NCBI GenBank assembly: GCA_036261615.1 | Contig: DATAKK010000084.1 | Coordinates: forward strand, 56,204 to 120,203 | Reading direction: 5' to 3' | DNA: 64,000 bases | Source: JAJYQH01 sp036261615 | GTDB taxonomy: Bacteria; Actinomycetota; Actinomycetes; Propionibacteriales; Propionibacteriaceae | Part shown: positions 8,131-15,109 of the stretch, piece after piece | Layout: every line of letters begins with the position of its first letter | How positions within the stretch are numbered: position 1 is the stretch's first letter | Made by a program: the position numbers and the translations under genes | Notes under the pieces: model-generated | What the model saw: only the letters and a program-made list of their open reading frames with translations | The model's database searches: none | Told to the model about the DNA's origin: nothing

Positions 8131-8898
8131 TCAGCCGGCGCTGCGCACGAGCATGTAGCCGGCCACGAGCACGAGGATCACGGCGAACGACCGGGCGAGG
8201 ATGCGCTGGGGCAGCCGGGCGGCCAGCTGCCCGCCGGCGAGGCTCGCCAGGGCGGCCGCGACCGTGAACGGGACGACGACGCTCCAGTCGATGGCGGCCC
8301 CGGAGCCGAGGCGCCCGAGGAGGGCGGTGGCCGAGTTCACCGCGATGACGAGCAGCGACGTGCCGACCGCGACGGTCATCGGGGTGTCCAGGGCGAGCAC
8401 GAGGGCCGGGACGACCGCGAAGCCCCCGCCGACCCCGAAGAATCCGACCAGCAGGCCGACGGCGGTCGCGGTGAGCAGCACCTTGAGCGCGCGCCGCGGC
8501 GTCCAGCCGGTCTCAGCCGGCCGGGACGCCGCCCGCGCGCGGCGCGCCACCGTCTTGCGCCACATCATCACGGCGACCACGACGAGCAGCCCGGCGAACA
8601 GCTGCAGCAGCAGTCGCGGCCGGATCTGCTGGGACAGCAGGCCACCGGCCCAGGTGCCGAGCGCCCCGAGGATGCCGAAGAGCAGCCCCTGGCCCCACCG
8701 CACGTTCCCGCGCCGGTGGTGGCTGAGCGTGGCGACCAGCGCGGTCGTCCCGACCACGACCAGCGACTCGGTGGTCGACGCGTGCGCGCTCTGGTGGAGG
8801 AGGTAGACGAGCACCGGGACGGCGAGGATCGACCCACCCCCGCCCAGGGCTCCGAGAACGAGACCGATGACGATGCCTGCGACCACAGCAACCAACAC
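8131..8898 (-). CDS. TauE/SafE family sulfite/sulfur-anion exporter
   Basis: A ~255-residue membrane protein with the two-fold TauE/SafE repeat. The first half has GLVLGALGGGGSILAVPVLV and the second GLLVGFFGVGGGFAVVPALV, the glycine-rich motifs that start each half. About eight membrane segments. The family exports sulfite, sulfoacetate and related anions. I chose the GTG at 8898, 10-11 bases after GAGGAGG. An open frame continues upstream, but it would run through the operator and into the divergent gene. TATAGT (reverse complement of 8932-8937) is its -10 box and overlaps the shared operator. Position beside a CstR-like repressor and a sulfide oxidase-like gene argues for a sulfur-stress role. 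Confidence 0.9.
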   Translation of the reverse strand: MLVAVVAGIVIGLVLGALGGGGSILAVPVLVYLLHQSAHASTTESLVVVGTTALVATLSHHRRGNVRWGQGLLFGILGALGTWAGGLLSQQIRPRLLLQLFAGLLVVVAVMMWRKTVARRARAASRPAETGWTPRRALKVLLTATAVGLLVGFFGVGGGFAVVPALVLALDTPMTVAVGTSLLVIAVNSATALLGRLGSGAAIDWSVVVPFTVAAALASLAGGQLAARLPQRILARSFAVILVLVAGYMLVRSAG

Positions 8899-8934
8899 GA
8901 ACCTGTAACCCTCCTCATAGCGGACCCGGCGACT

Positions 8935-8949
8935 ATACCCCAGGGGGTA
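8935..8949. promoter_or_regulatory. CsoR/CstR-type operator overlapping divergent -10 boxes
   Basis: ATACCCCAGGGGGTA is an inverted repeat (TACCCC / GGGGTA) of the G-tract type bound by CsoR, RcnR and CstR tetramers. It sits in the 61-base gap between tauE and the repressor gene. Its left end overlaps TATAGT, the minus-strand -10 of tauE, and its right end overlaps TAGGAT (8948-8953), the plus-strand -10 of the repressor gene, which puts +1 on the GTG at 8960. One bound tetramer would block both promoters. Binding itself is inferred. Confidence 0.75.
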
Positions 8950-8959
8950 GGATATCGGC

Positions 8960-9361
8960 GTGGACGAGATGACGGGCGGGGACCAGATGGGCGTCAGGGT
9001 GGCGGCGGCCGGGCCGGGAGAGCCGAGGGCCGCGCGAGACGTGGTGGTCGCCGCGGGCGAGGGCGAGGGCCCGGCGCGCGCGGCCACCCATGGTGCCGGT
9101 CGTGCCCTCGAGTCGGAGGGCGTTCCCGAGATCCTGGCCCGGCTGCGGCGGGCCCACGGCCAACTCGGCGGCGTCATCGCGATGATCGAGAACGAGCGCA
9201 GCTGCCAGGACGTCGTCACCCAGCTCTCGGCCGTCGCGAAGGCCGTTCAGCGCGCCGGGTTCGCGGTCGTGTCGCAGGCGATGCAGCAGTGCCTCACCGA
9301 CCCCCAGAGCAACGACCTCGACCTCGCGGCCATGGAGAAGCTGTTCCTGCGGCTCGCGTGA
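8960..9361 (+). CDS. CsoR/CstR family thiol-sensing repressor, CstR-like
   Basis: A 133-residue all-helical DUF156 (CsoR family) repressor. The conserved core starts near residue 60 (RLRRAHGQLGGV), continues with SCQDVVTQLSAV and ends MQQCL. Cys82 and Cys111 are 29 apart, exactly as in CsoR and CstR. The copper ligand His found four residues before the second Cys in CsoR is Ala107 here. Two cysteines without that His is the pattern of CstR, which senses persulfide by forming inter-subunit di- or trisulfides. The GTG at 8960 matches a leaderless start and gives an unusual ~45-residue Ala/Gly-rich N-terminal extension; homologues are ~90 residues, so a later start remains possible. Divergent from tauE, probably autoregulated. 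Confidence 0.88.
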   Translation: MDEMTGGDQMGVRVAAAGPGEPRAARDVVVAAGEGEGPARAATHGAGRALESEGVPEILARLRRAHGQLGGVIAMIENERSCQDVVTQLSAVAKAVQRAGFAVVSQAMQQCLTDPQSNDLDLAAMEKLFLRLA

Positions 9362-9385
9362 CGTCGCCGCGTCGCGGCGTCCGGG

Positions 9386-9550
9386 TCAGTGCCTGCCCCT
9401 GAGCACCATGCGCAGGATGCGGGCGTTGAACAGGGCGAACTTCCACGACTGCACCGCGAGGTTGCGGCGGTACTTCAGGGTGCGCTCGGTGGGCAGCGGC
9501 GCCCCCGTGAGGTCGCTCACCGGCGACTGGATCTTGTCGCTCATCGTCAT
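9386..9550 (-). CDS. 54-aa basic small protein overlapping the sqr-like gene
   Basis: A short gene coding MTMSDKIQSPVSDL, then a basic helix-prone half (TLKYRRNLAVQSWKFALFN...) ending RGRH. Its ATG (9548-9550) shares one base with the TGA stop of the upstream flavoprotein gene, and a second ATG two codons in is an alternative. The C-terminal 30 residues carry seven arginines and alternate with Trp, Phe and Leu, which would form an amphipathic, membrane-binding helix. Tight coupling suggests it works with the sulfide oxidase-like enzyme. I recognise no family. It lies in a gap of 188 bases that otherwise has no gene. Confidence 0.68.
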   Translation of the reverse strand: MTMSDKIQSPVSDLTGAPLPTERTLKYRRNLAVQSWKFALFNARILRMVLRGRH

Positions 9551-11007
9551 CACTCCGGGATCAGGAACCAGCCCGGGCGGGCCTTGGCCTTGTAGATGAA
9601 CATGTAGTGCAGCAGCAGCTTGACCCAGTGGCCGGCCAGGCCGAGTTCACCCCTGGTGTCGTCGAGGCTGCGGCCGGTGGGGAAGCGCGTGTAGTCGGGG
9701 ACGATCGGCATCATCGTCATCGCGGCGGCGGAGCCGGTGCGCAGGTTGGCGCCCGCGGACGCCACGCACGCCGCGCCCATGTCAGCCATCGAGGCCCGGT
9801 GCGCCTCGGCCCGCGGGCCCCGGCGGATGCGGTCGGCGATGGTGAGGGCCACCGTCTTGCCCATGACACCCGAGGGCATGCCGGTGCGCGGCGGGGACGG
9901 GGTGATCACGGTGCCGTTGGCCGACTTCATCGGTCTGCTGATCTGGTGCGGCGGGGCGAACGCGATGCCGACCGCCCAGATGTTGTCGAATCCCTGGGCC
10001 TGGTAGGTCTGCGGCCAGTCGCTCGCGCTCCACTGCTCGTAGGGCTTGCCGGAGTAGTCGGCGTCGACCTTCATGAATCCGCTGGGCGCAAAGAGCTCCC
10101 CGGTGATCTCGGTGCCGTCGCGGTCGTACGCCGCCAACGGGACGCCGCCGAACGGGGGCAGCAGCATGGCGAAGTCGAAGGCCAGCGCGTGGTGGCTGCC
10201 GTCGAGCGTCTCGAAGTGCACCGTGCCCGGCTCCACCCGTTCGACGTGGGCCCCGAGGATCGCCTCGACCCCGCGCTCGCGGAACAGCGACTCGGTCCAC
10301 AGCTCGGAGGTGGTCTGGTAGCCGCCCTCGTTGAACACCATTCCGCCCACGCCGAAGTCGCCGAGCCGGCTCTCGTTGGTGAGGTAGACGAGCCGGGCGA
10401 GGTCGCGGACCCCGGCCTCGCGCAGTTCGTTGTCGACGTTGAACACGTACTCGAAGGCCGCACCCTCGCACGTGCAGGTTCCGTGGCCCATGCCGACGAC
10501 GAGGGTCTGGCGCTCGCCCGCCCGGCACCGCTCGATGACGGCCCGCAGCCGGCCGGCCGCCTCCACCGCGTGGTCGGCCGTGCACACGGACACCGTCGTG
10601 CCCTGCTGGGGGCCGAGGCCCTCGGTGGCCCCGAACCGGAGGTTGGGGCCGGTGGCGTTGACGAGGAAGTCGTAGCGGATCCGCTCCTCGCGCCCGTCCT
10701 CGGGCGGGGAGGTGTGCACGATGTCGACGGCCGGGCGCTCGCTCTCGGCGTCCCCGCGGGGACGGATGGCCACCGCCCTGGCCTGGATGAACCGGATGTG
10801 ACGGCGCGCGTAGATGGGTGCGAGGGGGAAGACGACGTCCTGCTTGGACATCTTCCCGACGCCCACCCAGATGTTCGAGGGGATCCAGTTCCAGTGGGAG
10901 TTGGGGGACACGACGGTGATCCGGTGCTCCCTGCCGAGCAGCCGGCTGAGATGCAGCGCGGCCGTGTGGCCGGCCACACCGGCGCCCAGAATGACGACGT
11001 CTGACAC
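9550..11007 (-). CDS. Sulfide:quinone oxidoreductase-like FAD-dependent oxidoreductase
   Basis: A 485-residue pyridine nucleotide-disulfide-type flavoprotein. It opens with the FAD dinucleotide fold ILGAGVAGHTAALH, then SPNSHWNWIPSNIWVGVG, a pattern of sulfide:quinone oxidoreductase (SQR) relatives. Candidate redox cysteines are Cys142 (SVCTADH), Cys178 and Cys180 (GTCTCEGAAFEY). The last of these fits the conserved SQR Cys followed by G-A-x-E-Y/F. I see no Cys in the later 'GDV...P-K' region where SQR has its third one, so the precise SQR type is open. The C-terminal helix (HWVKLLLHYMFIYKAKARPGW) suits monotopic membrane attachment. The GTG at 11007 follows AAGGAGC with good spacing. The enzyme would pass electrons from sulfide to quinone. 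Confidence 0.82.
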   Translation of the reverse strand: MSDVVILGAGVAGHTAALHLSRLLGREHRITVVSPNSHWNWIPSNIWVGVGKMSKQDVVFPLAPIYARRHIRFIQARAVAIRPRGDAESERPAVDIVHTSPPEDGREERIRYDFLVNATGPNLRFGATEGLGPQQGTTVSVCTADHAVEAAGRLRAVIERCRAGERQTLVVGMGHGTCTCEGAAFEYVFNVDNELREAGVRDLARLVYLTNESRLGDFGVGGMVFNEGGYQTTSELWTESLFRERGVEAILGAHVERVEPGTVHFETLDGSHHALAFDFAMLLPPFGGVPLAAYDRDGTEITGELFAPSGFMKVDADYSGKPYEQWSASDWPQTYQAQGFDNIWAVGIAFAPPHQISRPMKSANGTVITPSPPRTGMPSGVMGKTVALTIADRIRRGPRAEAHRASMADMGAACVASAGANLRTGSAAAMTMMPIVPDYTRFPTGRSLDDTRGELGLAGHWVKLLLHYMFIYKAKARPGWFLIPE

Positions 11008-11153
11008 TGCTGCTCCTTCGAAGCGTGGACGTGCCTTCACCCCGAATTCTCCTCTCGGCGACCCTCTGTTCGGGACGCTCGGTGCAAGAAGGTCGTGGGG
11101 AAGTCGCCGGGGTGCATGGGCGTCGGGGCGGCTCTCGCGTTAGTCTCCGTGGC

Positions 11154-12029
11154 ATGCGGCACTTCTCCCGGTCCCCTTGGCGACAGCTCCGCGAGGGCGT
11201 CTACGTGGCCACCCTCGAACCGACCGGGGTGACCGTCGGGCTGGTCGCCGGCACCGACGCCGTGCTGCTCGTCGACACCGGCTCCTCACCGGCGCAGGGG
11301 GCCGACGTGGCGGCGTCCGCCCACGAGCTGCTGGGCCGCCCGGTCACCCACGTCGTGGTCACCCATTGGCATTTCGACCACTTCTTCGGGCTGGCCGGCG
11401 TGCCTGACGTGGTGTCGTACGGCCACGAGAGCCTCCGCGGGAAGCTCGGGTCGGGAGAAATCGACCCGGACGTCGTCCGCGACGAACTCGGCGTCGACCT
11501 GGCCGAGCTCGTCCCGCCGACCGACGACATCTCGATCGTCAAGGCGCTCGATCTCGGGGGGCGTCGGGTCGAGATCGTCCACCCGGGACGGGCGCACAGC
11601 GACGGCGACCTGGTCGTCTACGTGCCGGACGCCCGGGTGGTGTTCACCGGCGACCTCATCGAGACCTCGGCGGAGCCGTCGGTCGGACCGGACTCGAGCC
11701 TGGCCAGCTGGTCGATGGCCCTCGACGGTCTCCTGTCGGGCGCCGGGCACGCGCCCGACCTGGTGTTCGTGCCGGGCCACGGCGAGCCGGTCGGAGCGAT
11801 GGAGGTCGCCGAACAGCAGGCCGCGCTCGCCTCGATGTGGGCGAGCAGCGAGGACCGGTTCCGCGAGGGGGTGACCCTCGAGGAGATCGTCGCCGACTTC
11901 AACGGCCCCCGCCGCTACTCCTGGCCCTTCGCCCCGCAGCACGTCGTCGACATCCTCCCGTTCGTCTACGCCGAGCTCGAGCGCCGCGGGGTCACCCGTC
12001 GCCGCGGGTTGCCGATCTCGTCGGTCTAG
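11154..12029 (+). CDS. Metallo-beta-lactamase-fold hydrolase
   Basis: A 291-residue zinc hydrolase. The signature HWHFDH (residues 71-76) gives both metal-site triads. Later ligands are visible in HPGRAHSDGDLVVY, FTGDLIET and VPGHGEPV. The C-terminal ~80 residues are helical and may shape the active-site entrance. The fold covers glyoxalase II, persulfide dioxygenase, lactonases and beta-lactamases, so substrate is not assignable. Its position next to the SQR-like gene makes a sulfur or glutathione-like thiol ester worth considering, but it is transcribed divergently and has no CstR operator. The ATG lies 8 bases after TAGTCT (11141-11146), suggesting leaderless expression. Confidence 0.85.
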   Translation: MRHFSRSPWRQLREGVYVATLEPTGVTVGLVAGTDAVLLVDTGSSPAQGADVAASAHELLGRPVTHVVVTHWHFDHFFGLAGVPDVVSYGHESLRGKLGSGEIDPDVVRDELGVDLAELVPPTDDISIVKALDLGGRRVEIVHPGRAHSDGDLVVYVPDARVVFTGDLIETSAEPSVGPDSSLASWSMALDGLLSGAGHAPDLVFVPGHGEPVGAMEVAEQQAALASMWASSEDRFREGVTLEEIVADFNGPRRYSWPFAPQHVVDILPFVYAELERRGVTRRRGLPISSV

Positions 12030-12037
12030 CAACCGGA

Positions 12038-12053
12038 CGCCGCCGACGCGGCG
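12038..12053 (+). terminator. Hairpin after the metallo-beta-lactamase-fold gene
   Basis: CGCCGC, loop CGAC, GCGGCG: a perfect 6-bp stem starting nine bases after the TAG stop and before the hrcA promoter. No T tract. A weak intrinsic terminator is likely from its position. Confidence 0.45.
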
Positions 12054-12082
12054 ATTCCGCTCCGTCCGGGCGCCCGGGTAAG

Positions 12083-12109
12083 CTGGCACTCGCATGACGG
12101 GAGTGCCAA
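12083..12109 (+). promoter_or_regulatory. CIRCE element (HrcA operator) over the hrcA-dnaJ promoter
   Basis: CTGGCACTC, nine bases, GAGTGCCAA: a near-consensus CIRCE inverted repeat (TTAGCACTC-N9-GAGTGCTAA) with the required 9-base spacer. TAAGCT at 12079-12084 fits a -10 box and overlaps the left arm, giving +1 near 12091, so HrcA bound here would block its own transcription. The hrcA ATG is 58 bases downstream. Confidence 0.92.
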
Positions 12110-12167
12110 CGCGCCGTCGCTCGCCGGTGAGGCGGACGGCGGCAGGGCCGATGGGTGAGGAGGGGCG

Positions 12168-13184
12168 ATGCTCGACGACCGCAAGCTGGAAGTTCTCAAG
12201 GCCATCGTCACCGACTACGTGTCGAGCAAGGAACCGGTCGGCTCGAAGACGCTCGTCGAGCGTCACGGCCTGCGGGTCTCCCCGGCGACGGTGCGCAACG
12301 ACATGGCGGTGCTCGAGGAGGAGGGCTACATCGTCCAGCCCCACACCAGTGCCGGCCGGATCCCCACCGACAAGGGCTACCGGCTGTTCGTCGACCGCCT
12401 CGCCACCGTCAAGCCGCTCTCGATGGCCGAGCGACGCGCGATCAGCACGTTCCTCGCCGGTGCCGTCGACCTCGACGACATCATGGGACGCACGGTCCGG
12501 CTGCTCGCGCAGATCACCCGCCAGGTCGCCATCGTCCAGTACCCCGCGGCGCCGGCGGCGCAGATCCGGCACGTCGAGCTCGTCGGCCTCACCGCCGAGC
12601 GGGCGCTCGTCGTGCTCATCATGTCGAGCGGCAACGTGGAACAGCGCACGATCGAGATCCCGCTGGCCCGCGACGAACACCTCGCGCAACTGAGGAGCAC
12701 GCTCAACACCGTGCTCGTGGGGCTGAGTCCCACAGCCGCGGTCGACCGGCTGGTCGCCCTGTCCGGCGACCTCGAGCCCACCCTGCGTCCCGTCGGGACG
12801 CCGGTGATCGCCCTCCTCCTCGAGATGCTCGCCGTGGACGCGTCCGAGCGGGTGGTGGTGGGCGGCGTCCCCAACCTCGCCCGGTTCGGCGACCAGTTCG
12901 ACACGACCGTGCGCCCGGTGCTCGAGGCCCTGGAGGAGAACGTCGTGCTGCTCCGCCTGCTCGGCGAGGCGTCGACGGCCGACGAAGTCACGGTGCGGAT
13001 CGGCCACGAGAACCCCTACGAGACGCTGCAGGCCACTTCGCTGGTCGCCAGCGCCTATGGCACAGTTGCCGATGGTCGGGCGTCGCTCGGCGTCGTCGGC
13101 CCCACCCGGATGGACTACCCCTCGACGATGGCGGCGGTGCGAGCCGTCGCCCGCTACGTCGGCCGTTTCCTGGCAGAAGGATGA
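12168..13184 (+). CDS. hrcA: Heat-inducible transcription repressor HrcA
   Basis: A 338-residue winged-helix repressor of class I heat-shock genes. The N-terminal DNA-binding domain shows DRKLEVLKAIVTDYVSSKEP, GSKTLVERHGLRVSPATVRND and PHTSAGRIPTDKGYRLFVD, all diagnostic. The GAF-like middle and the dimerisation domain follow, ending with VVGPTRMDYPSTMAAVRAVA. HrcA folding depends on GroEL, which links repression to chaperone load. The ATG follows GAGGGGCG with good spacing. A 12-base gap separates it from dnaJ, so the CIRCE element upstream should control both. Confidence 0.97.
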   Translation: MLDDRKLEVLKAIVTDYVSSKEPVGSKTLVERHGLRVSPATVRNDMAVLEEEGYIVQPHTSAGRIPTDKGYRLFVDRLATVKPLSMAERRAISTFLAGAVDLDDIMGRTVRLLAQITRQVAIVQYPAAPAAQIRHVELVGLTAERALVVLIMSSGNVEQRTIEIPLARDEHLAQLRSTLNTVLVGLSPTAAVDRLVALSGDLEPTLRPVGTPVIALLLEMLAVDASERVVVGGVPNLARFGDQFDTTVRPVLEALEENVVLLRLLGEASTADEVTVRIGHENPYETLQATSLVASAYGTVADGRASLGVVGPTRMDYPSTMAAVRAVARYVGRFLAEG

Positions 13185-13196
13185 TCGACACCACTC

Positions 13197-14372
13197 ATGA
13201 GTGCTGACTACTACGAGGTCCTCGGCGTCCCCCGGGACGCGACCCCCGAGCAGATCAAGAAGGCCTACCGCCGGATGGCGATGAAGGTCCACCCCGACGT
13301 CGCCCAGGAGCCGGACGCCGCGGAGAAGTTCAAGCAGGTGCAGGAGGCCTACGAGGTCCTGCACGACCCGCACAAGCGCGACATCTACGACCGCGGAGGC
13401 GACCCGCTCGGTGGGGGCTTCGGCAACGGCGGCTTCAACGGCTTCGGGCAGAGCGGGTTCGCCGGCGGGTTCGACTTCACCAACCTCGTCGACGCGATGT
13501 TCGGCGCCGCCACCTCCCGCGGGCCACGCTCCCGGGTGCGCCGCGGCCAGGACGCGCTGGTGCGGATGGAGCTCGACCTCGCGGAGGCCGCCTTCGGCGT
13601 CACCAAGCCGCTCAACGTCGACACCGCCATCGTCTGTCCCCGGTGCAGCGGCTCCGGCGCGGCCGACGGGTCCCAGCCCGTCACCTGCTCCATGTGCGAC
13701 GGGCGCGGCGAGGTCACCCAGGTGCAACGCTCCTTCCTCGGCGACATCCGCACGTCGCAGCCGTGCCCCCAGTGCCGCGGTTACGGGACGGTCATCCCGC
13801 ACCCGTGTGGCGAGTGCTCCGGCGAGGGCCGGGTCCGAAGTAACCGGACGATCAACGTGAAGATCCCCGCCGGGGTGCACACGGGCAACCGCATCCACCT
13901 CGAGTCGCACGGAGAGGTCGGCCCCGGCGGTGGCCCCGCCGGTGACCTGTACGTCGAGCTGCACGTGCTCGAGCACGACACGTTCAAGCGCGACGGCGAC
14001 AACCTCGAGACCGTCATCAAGATCCCGATGACGGCCGCGGCGCTCGGGACGAGCATCGTCCTGAGCACCCTCGAGGCCGAGCGCGACGACTCCCGTCCCG
14101 ACGACCGGCAGGTCGAGGTGACCGTGCCGCCCGGGACCCAGCCCGGCACCCGGGTCGCGCTCACCGGTCGGGGCGTCCCGCGGCTGCGCGGTGGGGGCCG
14201 CGGCGACCTCGGCGTCACGTTCCTCGTCCAGACCCCCACCAAGCTCGACGACGAGCAGCGCGACCTGCTGCGCCGGCTCGCCGAGATGCGCGACGAGACG
14301 ACGATCACCGCCCGCCATCAGTCGCCGAACAAGTCGGTCTTCGGTCGCCTCAAGGAGGCCTTCGGGGCATGA
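13197..14372 (+). CDS. dnaJ: Chaperone protein DnaJ
   Basis: A 391-residue type I J-protein, co-chaperone of DnaK. The J domain has YYEVLGVPRDA and the HPD triad at residues 32-34. A Gly/Phe-rich linker follows (GGGFGNGGFNGFG...). The zinc-binding region carries four CxxCxGxG repeats: CPRCSGSG, CSMCDGRG, CPQCRGYG and CGECSGEG. The C-terminal substrate-binding domains and a basic tail complete it. In actinomycetes an hrcA-linked dnaJ is usually the second copy (dnaJ2), and no dnaK-grpE is present here, which fits. It is co-transcribed with hrcA, and its stop overlaps the rsmE start (ATGA). Confidence 0.97.
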   Translation: MSADYYEVLGVPRDATPEQIKKAYRRMAMKVHPDVAQEPDAAEKFKQVQEAYEVLHDPHKRDIYDRGGDPLGGGFGNGGFNGFGQSGFAGGFDFTNLVDAMFGAATSRGPRSRVRRGQDALVRMELDLAEAAFGVTKPLNVDTAIVCPRCSGSGAADGSQPVTCSMCDGRGEVTQVQRSFLGDIRTSQPCPQCRGYGTVIPHPCGECSGEGRVRSNRTINVKIPAGVHTGNRIHLESHGEVGPGGGPAGDLYVELHVLEHDTFKRDGDNLETVIKIPMTAAALGTSIVLSTLEAERDDSRPDDRQVEVTVPPGTQPGTRVALTGRGVPRLRGGGRGDLGVTFLVQTPTKLDDEQRDLLRRLAEMRDETTITARHQSPNKSVFGRLKEAFGA

Positions 14373-15109
14373 CCGACCCGCTGTTCCTCGTCCCGGACGC
14401 CGCCCGGGTCGCTGCCGCCCGCCCCGGCGATGTGGTGACGGTGACGGGGGACGAAGCCCGGCACGCGGTGGTCGTCCGCCGGGTCCGTCCCGGCGAGTCC
14501 GTGTACCTCTCGGACGGCGACGGGCACGGCGTCCACGGCGAGGTCGTCGGAGCCGACCGTGAGGCGCTCGCCGTCCGCGTCGGCGAGGTGCTCACCGCAC
14601 CCGCGCCGCCGGTGCGCTTCACCGTCGTGCAGGCGCTCGCCAAGGGGGAGCGCAGCGACGTCGCCATCGAGGCCCTCACCGAACTCGGTGTCGACCGGAT
14701 CGTCGCGTGGCAGGCCTCCCGGGCCGTCGTGCGGTGGGAGGCCAAGTCCGACAAGGGGCTGGCCAAATGGCGCGCCACGGTGCGCGAGGCGGCCAAGCAG
14801 TCGCGCCGGCTGCGGGTACCGGAGGTCGAGTACGAGTCCACCCGGCAGGTGGTCGAGCGGGTCAGGGGGGCCGACCTCGCCGTCGTGCTGCACGAGGGTG
14901 CGGACGCCTGGCTGTCGGACCTCGAGTTCCCCGTCGCCGGCTCGGTGGTGTTCATCGTCGGCCCGGAGGGCGGGATCAGCGACGACGAACTGGCGACGTT
15001 CGCAGCGGCGGGAGCGCGGGCGGCCCTGGTCAGCGACGCCGTGCTCCGCACGTCGACGGCCGGACCGGTCGCCCTCGCCCAGGCACGGGCCCTGATCGGC
15101 CGTCCGTGA
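14369..15109 (+). CDS. rsmE: 16S rRNA (uracil-1498-N3)-methyltransferase RsmE
   Basis: A 246-residue SPOUT-class methyltransferase that modifies U1498 in the 30S decoding centre. The N-terminal PUA-like part includes GDEARHAVVVRRVRPGE. The knotted SPOUT domain has KGERSDVAIEALTELGVDRI, a basic segment AKQSRRLRVP, the SAM loop VGPEGGISDDEL and the C-terminal LRTSTAGPVALA, all typical of RsmE. It overlaps dnaJ by four bases (ATGA) and the next gene by GTGA, so it sits in a coupled run hrcA-dnaJ-rsmE-tgt. Confidence 0.96.
   Translation: MTDPLFLVPDAARVAAARPGDVVTVTGDEARHAVVVRRVRPGESVYLSDGDGHGVHGEVVGADREALAVRVGEVLTAPAPPVRFTVVQALAKGERSDVAIEALTELGVDRIVAWQASRAVVRWEAKSDKGLAKWRATVREAAKQSRRLRVPEVEYESTRQVVERVRGADLAVVLHEGADAWLSDLEFPVAGSVVFIVGPEGGISDDELATFAAAGARAALVSDAVLRTSTAGPVALAQARALIGRP

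Noticed and set aside
8899..9219. Longer tauE start running through the operator into the repressor gene
   Set aside because: The extra residues are unlike a membrane protein and would overlap the divergent gene; GTG 8898 has a ribosome binding site.
8960..9361. Copper-sensing CsoR
   Set aside because: The His copper ligand is replaced by Ala107 and the neighbours are sulfur genes rather than copper ATPases or chaperones.
11286..14318. ~1000-codon antisense frame across hrcA and dnaJ
   Set aside because: No recognisable domain; mirrors the codon structure of the real genes.
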